Source: an uncultured Verrucomicrobiales bacterium (GTDB taxonomy: Bacteria; Verrucomicrobiota; Verrucomicrobiia; Verrucomicrobiales; Akkermansiaceae). From it: a DNA stretch of 64,000 bases. The notes below the pieces were generated by a model, which was given only the letters and a program-made list of their open reading frames with translations, ran no database searches and was not told the origin of the DNA. Every line of letters starts with the position of its first letter. Positions within the stretch are counted from its first letter, which is position 1. This document shows positions 15,789 through 23,752 of this stretch, one piece after another. Made by a program: the position numbers and the translations under genes. The DNA lies in assembly GCA_937885815.1 (NCBI GenBank), contig CALABM010000066.1:36171-100170 (forward strand). The letters are read 5' to 3'.

Positions 15789-15816
15789 AGTGTAGCATAG
15801 TGAACACATAATACAA
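15789..15816 (-). promoter_or_regulatory. Promoter of the small island gene (leaderless type)
   Basis: Reverse strand -35 TTGTAT (15816-15811), 16 bp, -10 TACACT (15794-15789), 6 bases, ATG at 15782. Confidence 0.55.
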
Positions 15817-15823
15817 GCTTTTT

Positions 15824-16402
15824 ATGCTGAAATTAACCATCCGCAGCGGTTTGTGTTCCTTACGCTCCATAACCCCGGAGCAAAAGGAAGATATTCTACA
15901 CGCCGCCGCCGGGCGTGTGCGTAGTTTAATGGAAAGCCATTTTGACGGATTGCCCTCGCGGCGCTTCTGGAAAGAGGCGGCGGATTCTATACACGTGGAA
16001 CCCGAAAAAAATGGCACGCTGAATATCAACATTTTCAAGCGCGGCGTACACCTGCGCTATGCTGGTGGCACGGTGAAGCCAAGCGGCAAAATCAGCGAAC
16101 TGACGGGCAAGCCGATAAAAAGCTTGCTCATACCAGGAAGACGCACCGCGATGCACACGCAGGGGCTTGACCTGTACGATGTAGTGAAAGCCCCGAACCG
16201 GGTGCATACAATCAAAAACCATGCCGGGCGTGTTTACCTGGTAGAAGATGCCGAGCAACCAGAGCAGAAGATGCGCTACCTTGGTCGCCTAGTGAAGCAA
16301 ACAACGCACAGCCCCGACCCCTCCGTGCTGCCCTCCATGCAGGATATGCAGGAGGCAGCGGCAAAAGGGGCGAATTTCATTCTCAAAAATATAGAACCCT
16401 GA
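15824..16402 (+). CDS. Phage virion morphogenesis-like protein
   Basis: A 192-residue soluble protein resembling prophage morphogenesis/tail-completion proteins of the kind encoded just after the F-like minor head gene in Mu-type phages (Mu gpG position). Recognisable elements are the helix plus RRFWKEAADSI near residue 46, strands GTLNINIFKRGVHLRYAGGTVKP (in two parts, about 63-86), and the TGKPIKSLLIPGRRTAM segment near 95. The remainder carries strands NRVHTIKNHAGRVYLVEDA and a helical tail. The frame is intact. Its place after nuclease-tail cassettes and before a tape-measure fragment agrees with a Mu-like order, although the direct sequence similarity I can see is weak. Confidence 0.45.
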   Translation: MLKLTIRSGLCSLRSITPEQKEDILHAAAGRVRSLMESHFDGLPSRRFWKEAADSIHVEPEKNGTLNINIFKRGVHLRYAGGTVKPSGKISELTGKPIKSLLIPGRRTAMHTQGLDLYDVVKAPNRVHTIKNHAGRVYLVEDAEQPEQKMRYLGRLVKQTTHSPDPSVLPSMQDMQEAAAKGANFILKNIEP

Positions 16403-16406
16403 TTTT

Positions 16407-17150
16407 ATGGCTGACAATAAGATAGATATGAGCATAGGGCTGGGGATGGAGTATGACCCTAGCGGAGCAGCGGCAGCAAATGCCGACATAGAGAAGTTGA
16501 AGCAGTCGGCCAGCACGGTGCCAAGCCCCGGCGGGAGCCCTGCCACGACCTCGCAGGGGGACGGCGGAGGGGCTGCCGAGGCTGAGGAAGAGCTGGCCGC
16601 GGCCCGAGATGAGGTAGCGGAGGCAACAGAGACAGCTGCCGAGGCTGAGGAGCAGCTGGCAGAGACTCGCACGGAGATAGCCACGGCCACCGAGACCGCC
16701 ACCACCGCCGAAAATAAGCAAACCGCAGCGCAGGAAAAAGCGGCGACAGCCACGGCAAAGGAGGCAGCTGAGGAGTCCAAACTGAGCCGCGAGATACAGC
16801 TGGCCGCCAAGAGCCGCCAAGAGCTCATCCGCGAGCTGGAGCGCTTGGCTAAGGCACGCCGAGCCGCAGCCGAGGCGGGTAACGCTGAGGAGTTTGCTGC
16901 ACTGACCCAGCAGATGGGAACGACTCGCTCGGCCTTTGAGCAAATGAATCAGGGCATGGAGCTGAACAATATCCAGATGCAGCAACAGGCGCAGATGGGT
17001 ATGCAGGCGGCGCAGACTATCGGCGAACTGGGAAAAGCTGCCCGCAGTGGCAGCACGGATTTGGCCGGCATGACGGGGCAGATTCTCGCAGTGGGCACAG
17101 CTATCAAGGCGGGGCTGGGGCCGGTGGGCTGGATGATGATGGCGGGCTGA
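16407..17150 (+). pseudogene. Truncated phage tail tape-measure protein (N-terminal part)
   Basis: A 247-residue frame starting 5 bases after the previous gene. Residues 1-20 are followed by a Ser/Gly/Pro linker, a long Ala/Glu-rich coiled coil (about 55-150), a helix ELIRELERLAKARRAAAEAG, and a hydrophobic glycine-rich end (LAVGTAIKAGLGPVGWMMMAG) that stops at TGA. This is the usual layout at the start of a tape-measure protein: coiled coil, then the first membrane-like segment. Complete tape-measure genes run several times longer, so it is cut off at the junction with the nrdAB region. The lost remainder is not found in the window. Confidence 0.6.
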
Positions 17151-17243
17151 GCCGATAACTTCTCATTTATCCACGGCTTGTTTCTCAACTCCGGCGCGGC
17201 GATACACTTTTTGAAAAGCGGTGATTCTATAACAAAGTTCGCC

Positions 17244-17269
17244 GGTGGATGACTCAAAGGTCATCCACC
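17244..17269 (-). terminator. Hairpin spanning the nrdB stop codon
   Basis: A perfect 10-bp stem GGTGGATGAC (17244-17253) / GTCATCCACC (17260-17269) with a 6-base loop. On the nrdB strand the 5' arm encodes the last codons and the TGA lies in the loop. Only a weak T-rich tail (ACTTTGTTAT) follows, so it may be a terminator or a 3'-end stabiliser. Confidence 0.5.
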
Positions 17270-18306
17270 AAGGCGGAGCTTTTGGCGTACGCCGTGCTAC
17301 GAGCCTCAAAAAAGTCCGTCTTAATGAGGTTCGCATTGCTGTACTGGGACACCCACGAGCAGTCAGCCGGCTCGGATTCATACCCTTCATAAACGGGTTC
17401 AAAGCCGAGATTGCGAGCGCGGAGGTTAGCGAGATAGCGGATGTATGCCGTGAGCACGGAGGTGGACAGCCCCGGTATCTCATCTCCTATGACGTAGCAT
17501 CCCCACGCTATCTCCTGCTCCGCTCCTTCACGAATCATCGCGCGGTACTCCTCCACCAGCTCAGGAGTGAAGAGTTCGGGCTGCTCACGCTGCAGCTCGC
17601 GTATGATATTCCGGAAAAGCCAGAGGTGAGTATTCTCATCACGGTTGATGTAACGTATTTCCTGCGCACTGCCGGGCATTTTCCCATGGCGAGCAAGATT
17701 GTAGAAGAACATGAATCCACTGTAAAAATAAATGCCCTCCAAAATGTAATTAGCTATAAGCGTGCGAGCAAACGCCTGCGGTGTGCGGTGCTGCTGGAAA
17801 TCATTATACAGATTACCGATGAAGGTATTACGGCGGAGAAGATGCTCATCCGTTTGCCACTGGTACAGCACCTCAGTGCGGTGCTGAGGCTCACAGATAG
17901 TATCCAGCATGTAGCTGTAGCTCTGGCTATGCACGGCTTCCTGAAAAGCCTGAATGCAGAGGCAGAGATTCACCTCATTAGCTGTGACATATTCCCCCAC
18001 GGAAGGAAGATTAGCCGTCTGAATACTATCCAGAAACACGAGGAAGGAGAGGATTTTATCGTATGCGCGGCGTTCTGCCGGAGACAGACGCGCATAATCC
18101 TTCACATCGGACGCGAGGTTAATTTCCTCAGGTATCCAGAAATTATTCATGGCCTGACGGTACCACTTACTGACCCACGAATACTTCATATTATTGAAGT
18201 CGTTGAGGTTAGTGGTGTTACCATTGATGATACGGCGGGTGAGCACATTGGTATCACCCTGCGGATTAAAGAGTGGTTTACGGTTTAACTGCTGCATGAT
18301 TCGCAT
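17254..18306 (-). CDS. nrdB: Ribonucleoside-diphosphate reductase beta subunit (class I)
   Basis: A 350-residue R2 subunit that holds the diiron centre and radical for reduction of ribonucleotides to deoxyribonucleotides. The metal ligands are visible as D93 (FLDSIQ), E123 and H126 in EAVHSQSY, and the later EGIYF glutamate and RDENTHL pair. Y130 sits where E. coli R2 has its radical tyrosine 122, so this is a tyrosyl-radical type and not the Chlamydia-type enzyme in which that residue is phenylalanine. The start overlaps the end of nrdA; ATG at 18306 or 18297 are both possible. It is transcribed with nrdA from the promoter at 20843-20870. Confidence 0.94.
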   Translation of the reverse strand: MRIMQQLNRKPLFNPQGDTNVLTRRIINGNTTNLNDFNNMKYSWVSKWYRQAMNNFWIPEEINLASDVKDYARLSPAERRAYDKILSFLVFLDSIQTANLPSVGEYVTANEVNLCLCIQAFQEAVHSQSYSYMLDTICEPQHRTEVLYQWQTDEHLLRRNTFIGNLYNDFQQHRTPQAFARTLIANYILEGIYFYSGFMFFYNLARHGKMPGSAQEIRYINRDENTHLWLFRNIIRELQREQPELFTPELVEEYRAMIREGAEQEIAWGCYVIGDEIPGLSTSVLTAYIRYLANLRARNLGFEPVYEGYESEPADCSWVSQYSNANLIKTDFFEARSTAYAKSSALVDDL

Positions 18307-20807
18307 TCTTCTATTTCGAGGCTCTTAGAACGGATGTAGTAAATTGTCTTAACGCCGGACTCCCATGCAAGGATGTACAGGTTAAGAATCTGACGAAGTG
18401 TGTGGGAAGTAGTAATGTAAAGGTTGAGGCTCTGCGCCTGGTCCACATGGCGCTGGCGGATGCCACATGCACGCACGGACCACTGCTGGTCAATGCGGTG
18501 AGCGCTCTTATAATACCAGAGCGTTTCCAGAGATAACTCAGGAGCCACGCGCGGCATGAGCCCAGTTTTACGCTCCTCCATGAAGAAGAGCTTCATCACG
18601 GGATCAATCCCTGCCGTAGTACCGGCAATAGTTCCGGTGCTGCTGGTGGGGGCCACAGCAAGCAACCATGCATTTCTCAGGCCGAATGTGGCCACGCGCA
18701 GCTGCAAATCTTGCCATTGAGCAGATGTGTACCCGCGTTGCCGGAAGTACTCACCGGTCTGCCAATCACTCCCTTGGAAGTGAGAGTAGGCCCCCTTCTG
18801 CTCCGCGATTTCACAACTGGCGGAGATGACCGCATGGTTAATCTGCTCGAATAGCCTGTCCGCCAGCGCAAGGTGTTCCTCGCTTTCCCAGCGGATCCCC
18901 TGCTTTGCGAGCATGTGGTGATAACCACTCACGCCGAGGCCAATAGGACGATACGCCGAGTTTGTAACAGCTGCATACGGCAGCGGGTATAGATTCAAAT
19001 CTATAACATTATCCAGAGCACGCACTGCACTGCGAGTGATAGCGGCAAGCTCAGAGGCGTCCTGGGTGTTGATACGCCCCAGAGAAAGGCTAGCCAGATT
19101 GCATACCACAAAATCCCCGGGCCGAGTGGTCGTTACCACCAGAGTATCCCCATCCACCGTCTGCACCTTCTGCTCCACGGACTCGATAGCGCTCATATTC
19201 TGAGCGATTTCGGTGCAAAGGTTACTGCAGTAGATAATGCCGGCATGCTTGTTCGGGTTGGCTCGGTTAACGATATCTCGATTGAACGCAAAGGGCGTGC
19301 CGGTCTCCACCGCACTTTTAAGGATGAGGCGGATAAGCTCTTTGATGGGGATAATTCGCTTGTGTATGCGAGAATCCGCCACGCAGGAGTGATAGCGTTT
19401 TTCCCATTCTTCACCCCAGTAATCTTCCAGTGAATACCCTTTCACGCAGCGCACTTCATGCGGGCACATAAGGTACCACATACCCTCTATATTGTCCCGG
19501 GCCTGCTGCCAGAAATAGTCCGGATAGCATACAGCCGGGAAAACGTCATGAGCTTTCAGGCGGTCATCTCCATTGTTTGTACGAAGCGCGAGAAACTCAG
19601 GCAAATCGCGGTGCCAAGCGTCAAGATACACGGCTACAGCCCCCTGCCTCACACCAAGCTGATCCACCGCCACAGCGGTGTCATTCGCCAGACGAATCCA
19701 GCGGATGACGCCACCGGCAGCTCCGGGGAATCCTCGTATAGCGCTGCCGGTGGCTCGCACCTTGCCAAAGTACAGGCCCATTCCTCCGCCATGTTTACTG
19801 ACCTGGGCGAAGTTATCAATACTGCGGTAGATACCTTCCAGACTATCAGGAACCGTATCGATGAAACAGGAGGAAAGCTGATGAAAAGGTTTGCGAGCAT
19901 TTGCCAAGGTGGGCGTGGCCATGGTTACCTTCAGCGTGCTGAGCATATCATAGAAGCGAAGCACCCAACCGCTGCGATCTACGTCTTCCTTCATAGCCAG
20001 ATGCATGGCTATTCCCATGAACATCTCCTGAGGCGTTTCCGGCACCTCCCCGGTACGTGTGCGAATCAGGTAACGCCCGATAAGCATCTCAAGCCCGGAA
20101 TAATTCAGGAGTTTGTCGCGTTCAGGCTTCAGCATACGCTCAAAGACATCCACTTCCGCGCGGCTGTAAGCCTCTGCCACAGCGGGAGCATACAAGCCCT
20201 CACGTGCAAAATGTTGAATCTTATCATACAGGCTGTTCAGGCCAACGCTCTCCTCATAGCATCGGACATCGTCATAGAAACGCAGCAGGCGGAAGCGGGC
20301 GGCAATCATCTCCCACTGCGGGGCGTCGCGAGAGGTGAGTTCGGCCGCTGCCCCGGTAAGCACTTCCAGGGCAGCAGCCTTTGCTATTCCTCTCCTATAA
20401 AAACTGTGAAAACGATTCGTGAGCAGGTTCAGAGAATACTCTTCACCGGGAAATTCCTGCTGTAATTCTTTGAGAACAGCGTCCAGCTCAGGCTCATTCC
20501 CGAAGTACGCCATCAGCGTGGCCCGCATGGCGCGCAGGCGTCTGCGCTCATTGCGGTACAGGATGAAACTACGGGCTGCCTCATAGTGTCCGCCCACCAT
20601 CAATGCTTCTTCTACAATGTCCTGCACATGCTCCACAGGAATGGCACCCTCTCCGACAAGCAGCTTCCGCTCCACCCCCTCCGCCAGCTCACCAATAACC
20701 GACTCTCCGGGTGTCTGCCCCACACTCTCAAATGCTAACCCGATTACTCGCTCTATCTTTCCGCGGCGGTAGATCTCTTCTTGACCATTCCTTTTACGTA
20801 TTTTCAT
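18285..20807 (-). CDS. nrdA: Ribonucleoside-diphosphate reductase alpha subunit (class I)
   Basis: An 840-residue R1 catalytic subunit. Residues 1-95 form an ATP-cone (MKIRKRNGQEEIYRRGKIERVIG...), which normally gives allosteric activity control by ATP/dATP. The active site has HQLSSCF (first redox cysteine), the SNLCTEIAQN block with the radical cysteine and glutamate, and the substrate loop of NLASLSLG. The partner cysteine region is in the TSSTGTIAGTTAGIDP part. The C-terminus ends ECESCSS, giving the mobile CXXC-like pair (C-E-S-C) that is re-reduced by thioredoxin or glutaredoxin. A thioredoxin reductase gene is at 50549. The gene is under an apparent NrdR-controlled promoter. Confidence 0.95.
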   Translation of the reverse strand: MKIRKRNGQEEIYRRGKIERVIGLAFESVGQTPGESVIGELAEGVERKLLVGEGAIPVEHVQDIVEEALMVGGHYEAARSFILYRNERRRLRAMRATLMAYFGNEPELDAVLKELQQEFPGEEYSLNLLTNRFHSFYRRGIAKAAALEVLTGAAAELTSRDAPQWEMIAARFRLLRFYDDVRCYEESVGLNSLYDKIQHFAREGLYAPAVAEAYSRAEVDVFERMLKPERDKLLNYSGLEMLIGRYLIRTRTGEVPETPQEMFMGIAMHLAMKEDVDRSGWVLRFYDMLSTLKVTMATPTLANARKPFHQLSSCFIDTVPDSLEGIYRSIDNFAQVSKHGGGMGLYFGKVRATGSAIRGFPGAAGGVIRWIRLANDTAVAVDQLGVRQGAVAVYLDAWHRDLPEFLALRTNNGDDRLKAHDVFPAVCYPDYFWQQARDNIEGMWYLMCPHEVRCVKGYSLEDYWGEEWEKRYHSCVADSRIHKRIIPIKELIRLILKSAVETGTPFAFNRDIVNRANPNKHAGIIYCSNLCTEIAQNMSAIESVEQKVQTVDGDTLVVTTTRPGDFVVCNLASLSLGRINTQDASELAAITRSAVRALDNVIDLNLYPLPYAAVTNSAYRPIGLGVSGYHHMLAKQGIRWESEEHLALADRLFEQINHAVISASCEIAEQKGAYSHFQGSDWQTGEYFRQRGYTSAQWQDLQLRVATFGLRNAWLLAVAPTSSTGTIAGTTAGIDPVMKLFFMEERKTGLMPRVAPELSLETLWYYKSAHRIDQQWSVRACGIRQRHVDQAQSLNLYITTSHTLRQILNLYILAWESGVKTIYYIRSKSLEIEECESCSS

Positions 20808-20816
20808 TTCTCTTAT

Positions 20817-20832
20817 TTCCTATATGTGGTGT
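20817..20832 (-). promoter_or_regulatory. NrdR box, downstream copy
   Basis: On the nrdA strand the 16 bases start ACACCACATATAGG and match the NrdR consensus (acaCwATATaTwGtgt) at 11 of 16 positions. It lies just downstream of the -10 box, 32 bp from the other copy. Confidence 0.7.
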
Positions 20833-20842
20833 ATGATTGCGA

Positions 20843-20870
20843 ATAATAACACCATATCTGCCAATGTCAA
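20843..20870 (-). promoter_or_regulatory. Promoter of nrdAB
   Basis: Reverse strand perfect -35 TTGACA (20870-20865), 16 bp, -10 TATTAT (20848-20843). The 16-bp spacer is exactly the upstream NrdR box. The leader to the ATG at 20807 is about 29 bases. Confidence 0.8.
20849..20864 (-). promoter_or_regulatory. NrdR box, upstream copy in the promoter spacer
   Basis: The right half ATATGGTGT matches 8 of 9 bases of the NrdR half site, while the left half is weak (9 of 16 overall). Start-to-start distance to the downstream box is 32 bp, about three helical turns, as is usual for NrdR box pairs. Confidence 0.6.
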
Positions 20871-20974
20871 CACTAAAATTAGAAAAATTCTAATTTTATT
20901 TTCTGAGGGCCGAAAAATTGACCTTTTAAAATAACAAGGATAGGGACGTCATCACAAACAGCCACCGAAAATGC

Positions 20975-21003
20975 TTGCCAGTCGCGCACATGTGATATAT
21001 AAT
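20975..21003 (+). promoter_or_regulatory. Promoter of the phosphoglucomutase gene
   Basis: -35 TTGCCA (20975-20980), 17 bp, perfect -10 TATAAT (20998-21003). The ATG at 21017 is 13 bases on, so the leader is about 6 bases. The ATG at 21002 is inside the -10 and is excluded. Confidence 0.78.
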
Positions 21004-21016
21004 GCGCGCACGAATT

Positions 21017-22960
21017 ATGGACAGTACACTTCTTTCCACTCTTGAACAGGCCGTAGCAGACGGCAAATTGCTTGCAGATTCCCTCACGAATATCCGCCTG
21101 CTTCTGGCCGGCACGAAGGATCCCGTTGCTCCCGCAGCAATCACCGAACTTGCCGCCGCCGGCGAATGGGCTGAGCTGAACAACCGCTTCTACAAGACAC
21201 TTGCATTCGGTACCGGTGGACTTCGTGGTCGCACCATCGGCATGGTGGTAGCTCCGTCTGAACAAGGGAAAGGTGGTGTAAACGGCCGTCCCGAGTTCCC
21301 CTGCGTAGGTACGGCGTCCATGAACTTCTTCAATGTGGGGCGTGCCATGCGCGGCCTCATCACCTATGTGAACCGCTTTGTTCAGGCTGAAGGCACCGGC
21401 CGCAAGCCCCGTATCGTAGTGGGTCACGACACCCGTCACTTCTCCCGTGACTTCGCCGAGTATTGCGCCAAGATTGCCACGGATTTGGGCTGCGACTGCG
21501 CTCTTTTTGATGGTCCTTGCTCCACCCCGGAGGTATCCTTCGCCATCCGTGAGCTGAACGCTGACACCGGCGTGGTGCTGACAGCCTCCCACAACCCTGC
21601 ACACGATAACGGCTTCAAAGCCTACTTCAACGACGGTGCCCAGCTCATTGCTCCGCATGACAAAGCCGTTATCGCAGAAGTTAACGCCCTCACCGGTGAC
21701 ACCTACGAACCGCTTCCCGCTGAGGAGCAAGGCACGCTGAGCATTCTCGGGCCGGAGTTTGACGCCATTTACATCGAGAAGCTCAAGGGCATCATCCTGC
21801 GCCCGGACGTCTTTGGCAAGGCCAGCGCCAAGGTGGTATACACGAACCTGCACGGCACGGGTGGCCGCTGCATCGTACCCATTCTGAAGGAGATTGGCTG
21901 CAATGTGAGCCCCGTGGCCGCTCAGGACGTGCTGGACGGTCGTTTCCCCACCGTGGCCAGCCCGAACCCCGAGAACGCCCCTGCTCTGGACATGGCTATC
22001 GCCCAGGCTGACGCAGAGAATGCCGACCTCGTCATTGCCACTGACCCTGACAGCGACCGCATGGGTATCGCCGTGCGTGACACAGCCACCGGCAAGATGC
22101 AGCTGCTCACCGGTAACCAGACCGGCTGCCTTCTGGCTTGGTACCGCTGCATGACCGCCATCGAGCTCGGCATCATCACCCCGGAGAACATTGACCACTC
22201 CGTCATGGTAAAGACCTTTGTTACCAGCCCGCTGCAGGACGCTATCGCCGCCTCTTTCGGCATCTCCACCGTGAACGTCCTTACCGGCTTCAAGTACATC
22301 GCCGCCAAGCTCGGCAAGTACGAGCAAGCCATCCCCAAGGCAGAGCGCGTCGGTTACCGCAGCATGACAGAGGCTCAGACCCGCGAGCTGCGCCTCAAGT
22401 ACAGCAAGTACTTCATCTTCGGTGGCGAAGAAAGCTACGGCTATCTTGCACAGGACTTCGTGCGTGACAAGGACGCCAACGCTGCCGCTCTCTGCCTGGC
22501 AGAAATGAACGCCTACCTTGCCTCCAAGGGCATTGGCCTGCTGGAGTGCCTGAACAACATATACACCGAGCTGGGCTACTACATGGAGCTGGGTAAGAGC
22601 ATCGTGATGGAAGGTGCCGACGGTGCCGCCAAGATTGCCGCACTTACTCAGAGCTACATGCAAAATGCCCCTGTAGAGATGGATGGCGCCGCTGTAACAG
22701 CCGTGCGTGACTTCTCCACCGGCACGCTTGTGGATGCTGAAGGCGATCCCATCCCCGCTGAAAAGATGCTCTTCATCGACCTTGCTGACGGCCGCAGCTT
22801 TGCTGTTCGTCCCAGCGGTACCGAGCCCAAGATTAAGTACTACCTCTTCGCTCATGGCGAGAAGGGTGCTGAGCTCAGCGCCGCCAAGGCCGCCGTGGAA
22901 GCCGGCATTTCCTCTCTGTGGGCAGCTGTAGAGGCTGATGCCCGTGCCCGCATGGCATAA
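21017..22960 (+). CDS. Phosphoglucomutase/phosphomannomutase (alpha-D-phosphohexomutase)
   Basis: A 647-residue member of the alpha-D-phosphohexomutase superfamily, which interconverts hexose 1- and 6-phosphates. The four domains are recognisable: LAFGTGGLRG near residue 63 (sugar-phosphate domain 1), the phosphoserine loop TASHNP with S191, the metal-binding DPDSDRMG, the specificity loop GGEESYGY, and the phosphate-binding RPSGTEPKIKYY near the C-terminus. It is longer than classical PMM/PGM proteins (about 450-550), closest to the PGM2/phosphopentomutase-like branch. It is monocistronic with a good promoter and terminator. A long frame on the opposite strand (20879-22855) is a shadow of its codon bias. 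Confidence 0.88.
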   Translation: MDSTLLSTLEQAVADGKLLADSLTNIRLLLAGTKDPVAPAAITELAAAGEWAELNNRFYKTLAFGTGGLRGRTIGMVVAPSEQGKGGVNGRPEFPCVGTASMNFFNVGRAMRGLITYVNRFVQAEGTGRKPRIVVGHDTRHFSRDFAEYCAKIATDLGCDCALFDGPCSTPEVSFAIRELNADTGVVLTASHNPAHDNGFKAYFNDGAQLIAPHDKAVIAEVNALTGDTYEPLPAEEQGTLSILGPEFDAIYIEKLKGIILRPDVFGKASAKVVYTNLHGTGGRCIVPILKEIGCNVSPVAAQDVLDGRFPTVASPNPENAPALDMAIAQADAENADLVIATDPDSDRMGIAVRDTATGKMQLLTGNQTGCLLAWYRCMTAIELGIITPENIDHSVMVKTFVTSPLQDAIAASFGISTVNVLTGFKYIAAKLGKYEQAIPKAERVGYRSMTEAQTRELRLKYSKYFIFGGEESYGYLAQDFVRDKDANAAALCLAEMNAYLASKGIGLLECLNNIYTELGYYMELGKSIVMEGADGAAKIAALTQSYMQNAPVEMDGAAVTAVRDFSTGTLVDAEGDPIPAEKMLFIDLADGRSFAVRPSGTEPKIKYYLFAHGEKGAELSAAKAAVEAGISSLWAAVEADARARMA

Positions 22961-22984
22961 AGCAAACGGAGTTTATCATTCTTC

Positions 22985-23015
22985 AAAGCTCCGCGGCTAC
23001 CCGCGGCGGAGCTTT
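22985..23015 (+). terminator. Terminator of the phosphoglucomutase gene
   Basis: A 10-bp stem AAAGCTCCGC / GCGGAGCTTT with an 11-base loop, followed by CTTATAG. The T-run within the stem end gives a short U-tail. Confidence 0.7.
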
Positions 23016-23029
23016 CTTATAGATAAAAC

Positions 23030-23737
23030 ATGAAAGCCACACTTTTGTTACTCTTCTGCGGAGCCCTGCTCCTGAACAGCTGCCGCTCCTACATCGGCCA
23101 ACGGGAGTTCACCCGGGCTGAATACATCGGCCACTGCCTGCCAACTGATATTACGCCAAACTCAGGCCGTACCATTCTGAGCGATGGAAGCCGGTACTAC
23201 ATAGAGCTCCCCCGCTACCGCAAAATGCCCCATGCTCTTAACTGGGCAGAAATGATGGGTGATAAGTTCTGCATGCCGGATTATGACCAAGCGGTCGATG
23301 AAAATGATTTGTACCTCATTCCTACCGATCTTGCCTTGTACCTGAGCGGTCGCAGCTCGCACATGCCGTCCGCCTCGTTTAACAATCCCCTGACTCGAGT
23401 TGAAAACCCGAGTGAAGTAAAATCCCGCTGCACAGTAAGCCTTCCGATAGTCAACGCCGCGCCCAAAAATGCCAGAGGGGAAAGTTTCGAGTGCACGTCT
23501 CCTTATGCCGGAGCGCACAGAGCAGCTGGCTATGCCGCTACCGTATTACTGGACGTACCGATAAGTGTCACACAGAACGCACTCTGCTTGGGGGGGGCGG
23601 GCGTGGGTGCAGTCGTCTCCATCGTATCAGCACCGGTGATGATTCCCGTTACACGCCAGATGCAGCAAAGGCCCGCTACAGAACAGGTAGAAACACCCAC
23701 GCAGACATCTGCCCCTGTCACAGAGGCCCAAGATTAA
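23030..23737 (+). CDS. Unknown lipoprotein
   Basis: A 235-residue protein with a lipoprotein signal: a hydrophobic stretch (residues 4-15) ending in LNSC, so C18 would be lipidated. The mature part has several cysteines, a middle region with DENDLYLIPTDLALYLSG, and near residues 160-195 a glycine/alanine/valine-rich hydrophobic segment (AAGYAATVLLDVPISV...GVGAVVSIVSAPVMIPV) that might enter a membrane. The end is Thr/Pro/Gln-rich. It is followed after 15 bases by a secreted cysteine-hydrolase-like protein, so they probably form an operon. No function is assigned. Confidence 0.65.
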   Translation: MKATLLLLFCGALLLNSCRSYIGQREFTRAEYIGHCLPTDITPNSGRTILSDGSRYYIELPRYRKMPHALNWAEMMGDKFCMPDYDQAVDENDLYLIPTDLALYLSGRSSHMPSASFNNPLTRVENPSEVKSRCTVSLPIVNAAPKNARGESFECTSPYAGAHRAAGYAATVLLDVPISVTQNALCLGGAGVGAVVSIVSAPVMIPVTRQMQQRPATEQVETPTQTSAPVTEAQD

Positions 23738-23752
23738 CTTCATCCGCTTACG

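Noticed and set aside
17254..18306. Chlamydia-type (radical-tyrosine-free) R2 subunit
   Set aside because: Y130 is present four residues after H126 in EAVHSQSY, so the radical tyrosine is kept.
20879..22855. A 658-codon open frame on the reverse strand opposite phosphoglucomutase
   Set aside because: It mirrors the codon bias of the real gene, has no recognisable domain, and covers the nrdA/pgm promoter region.
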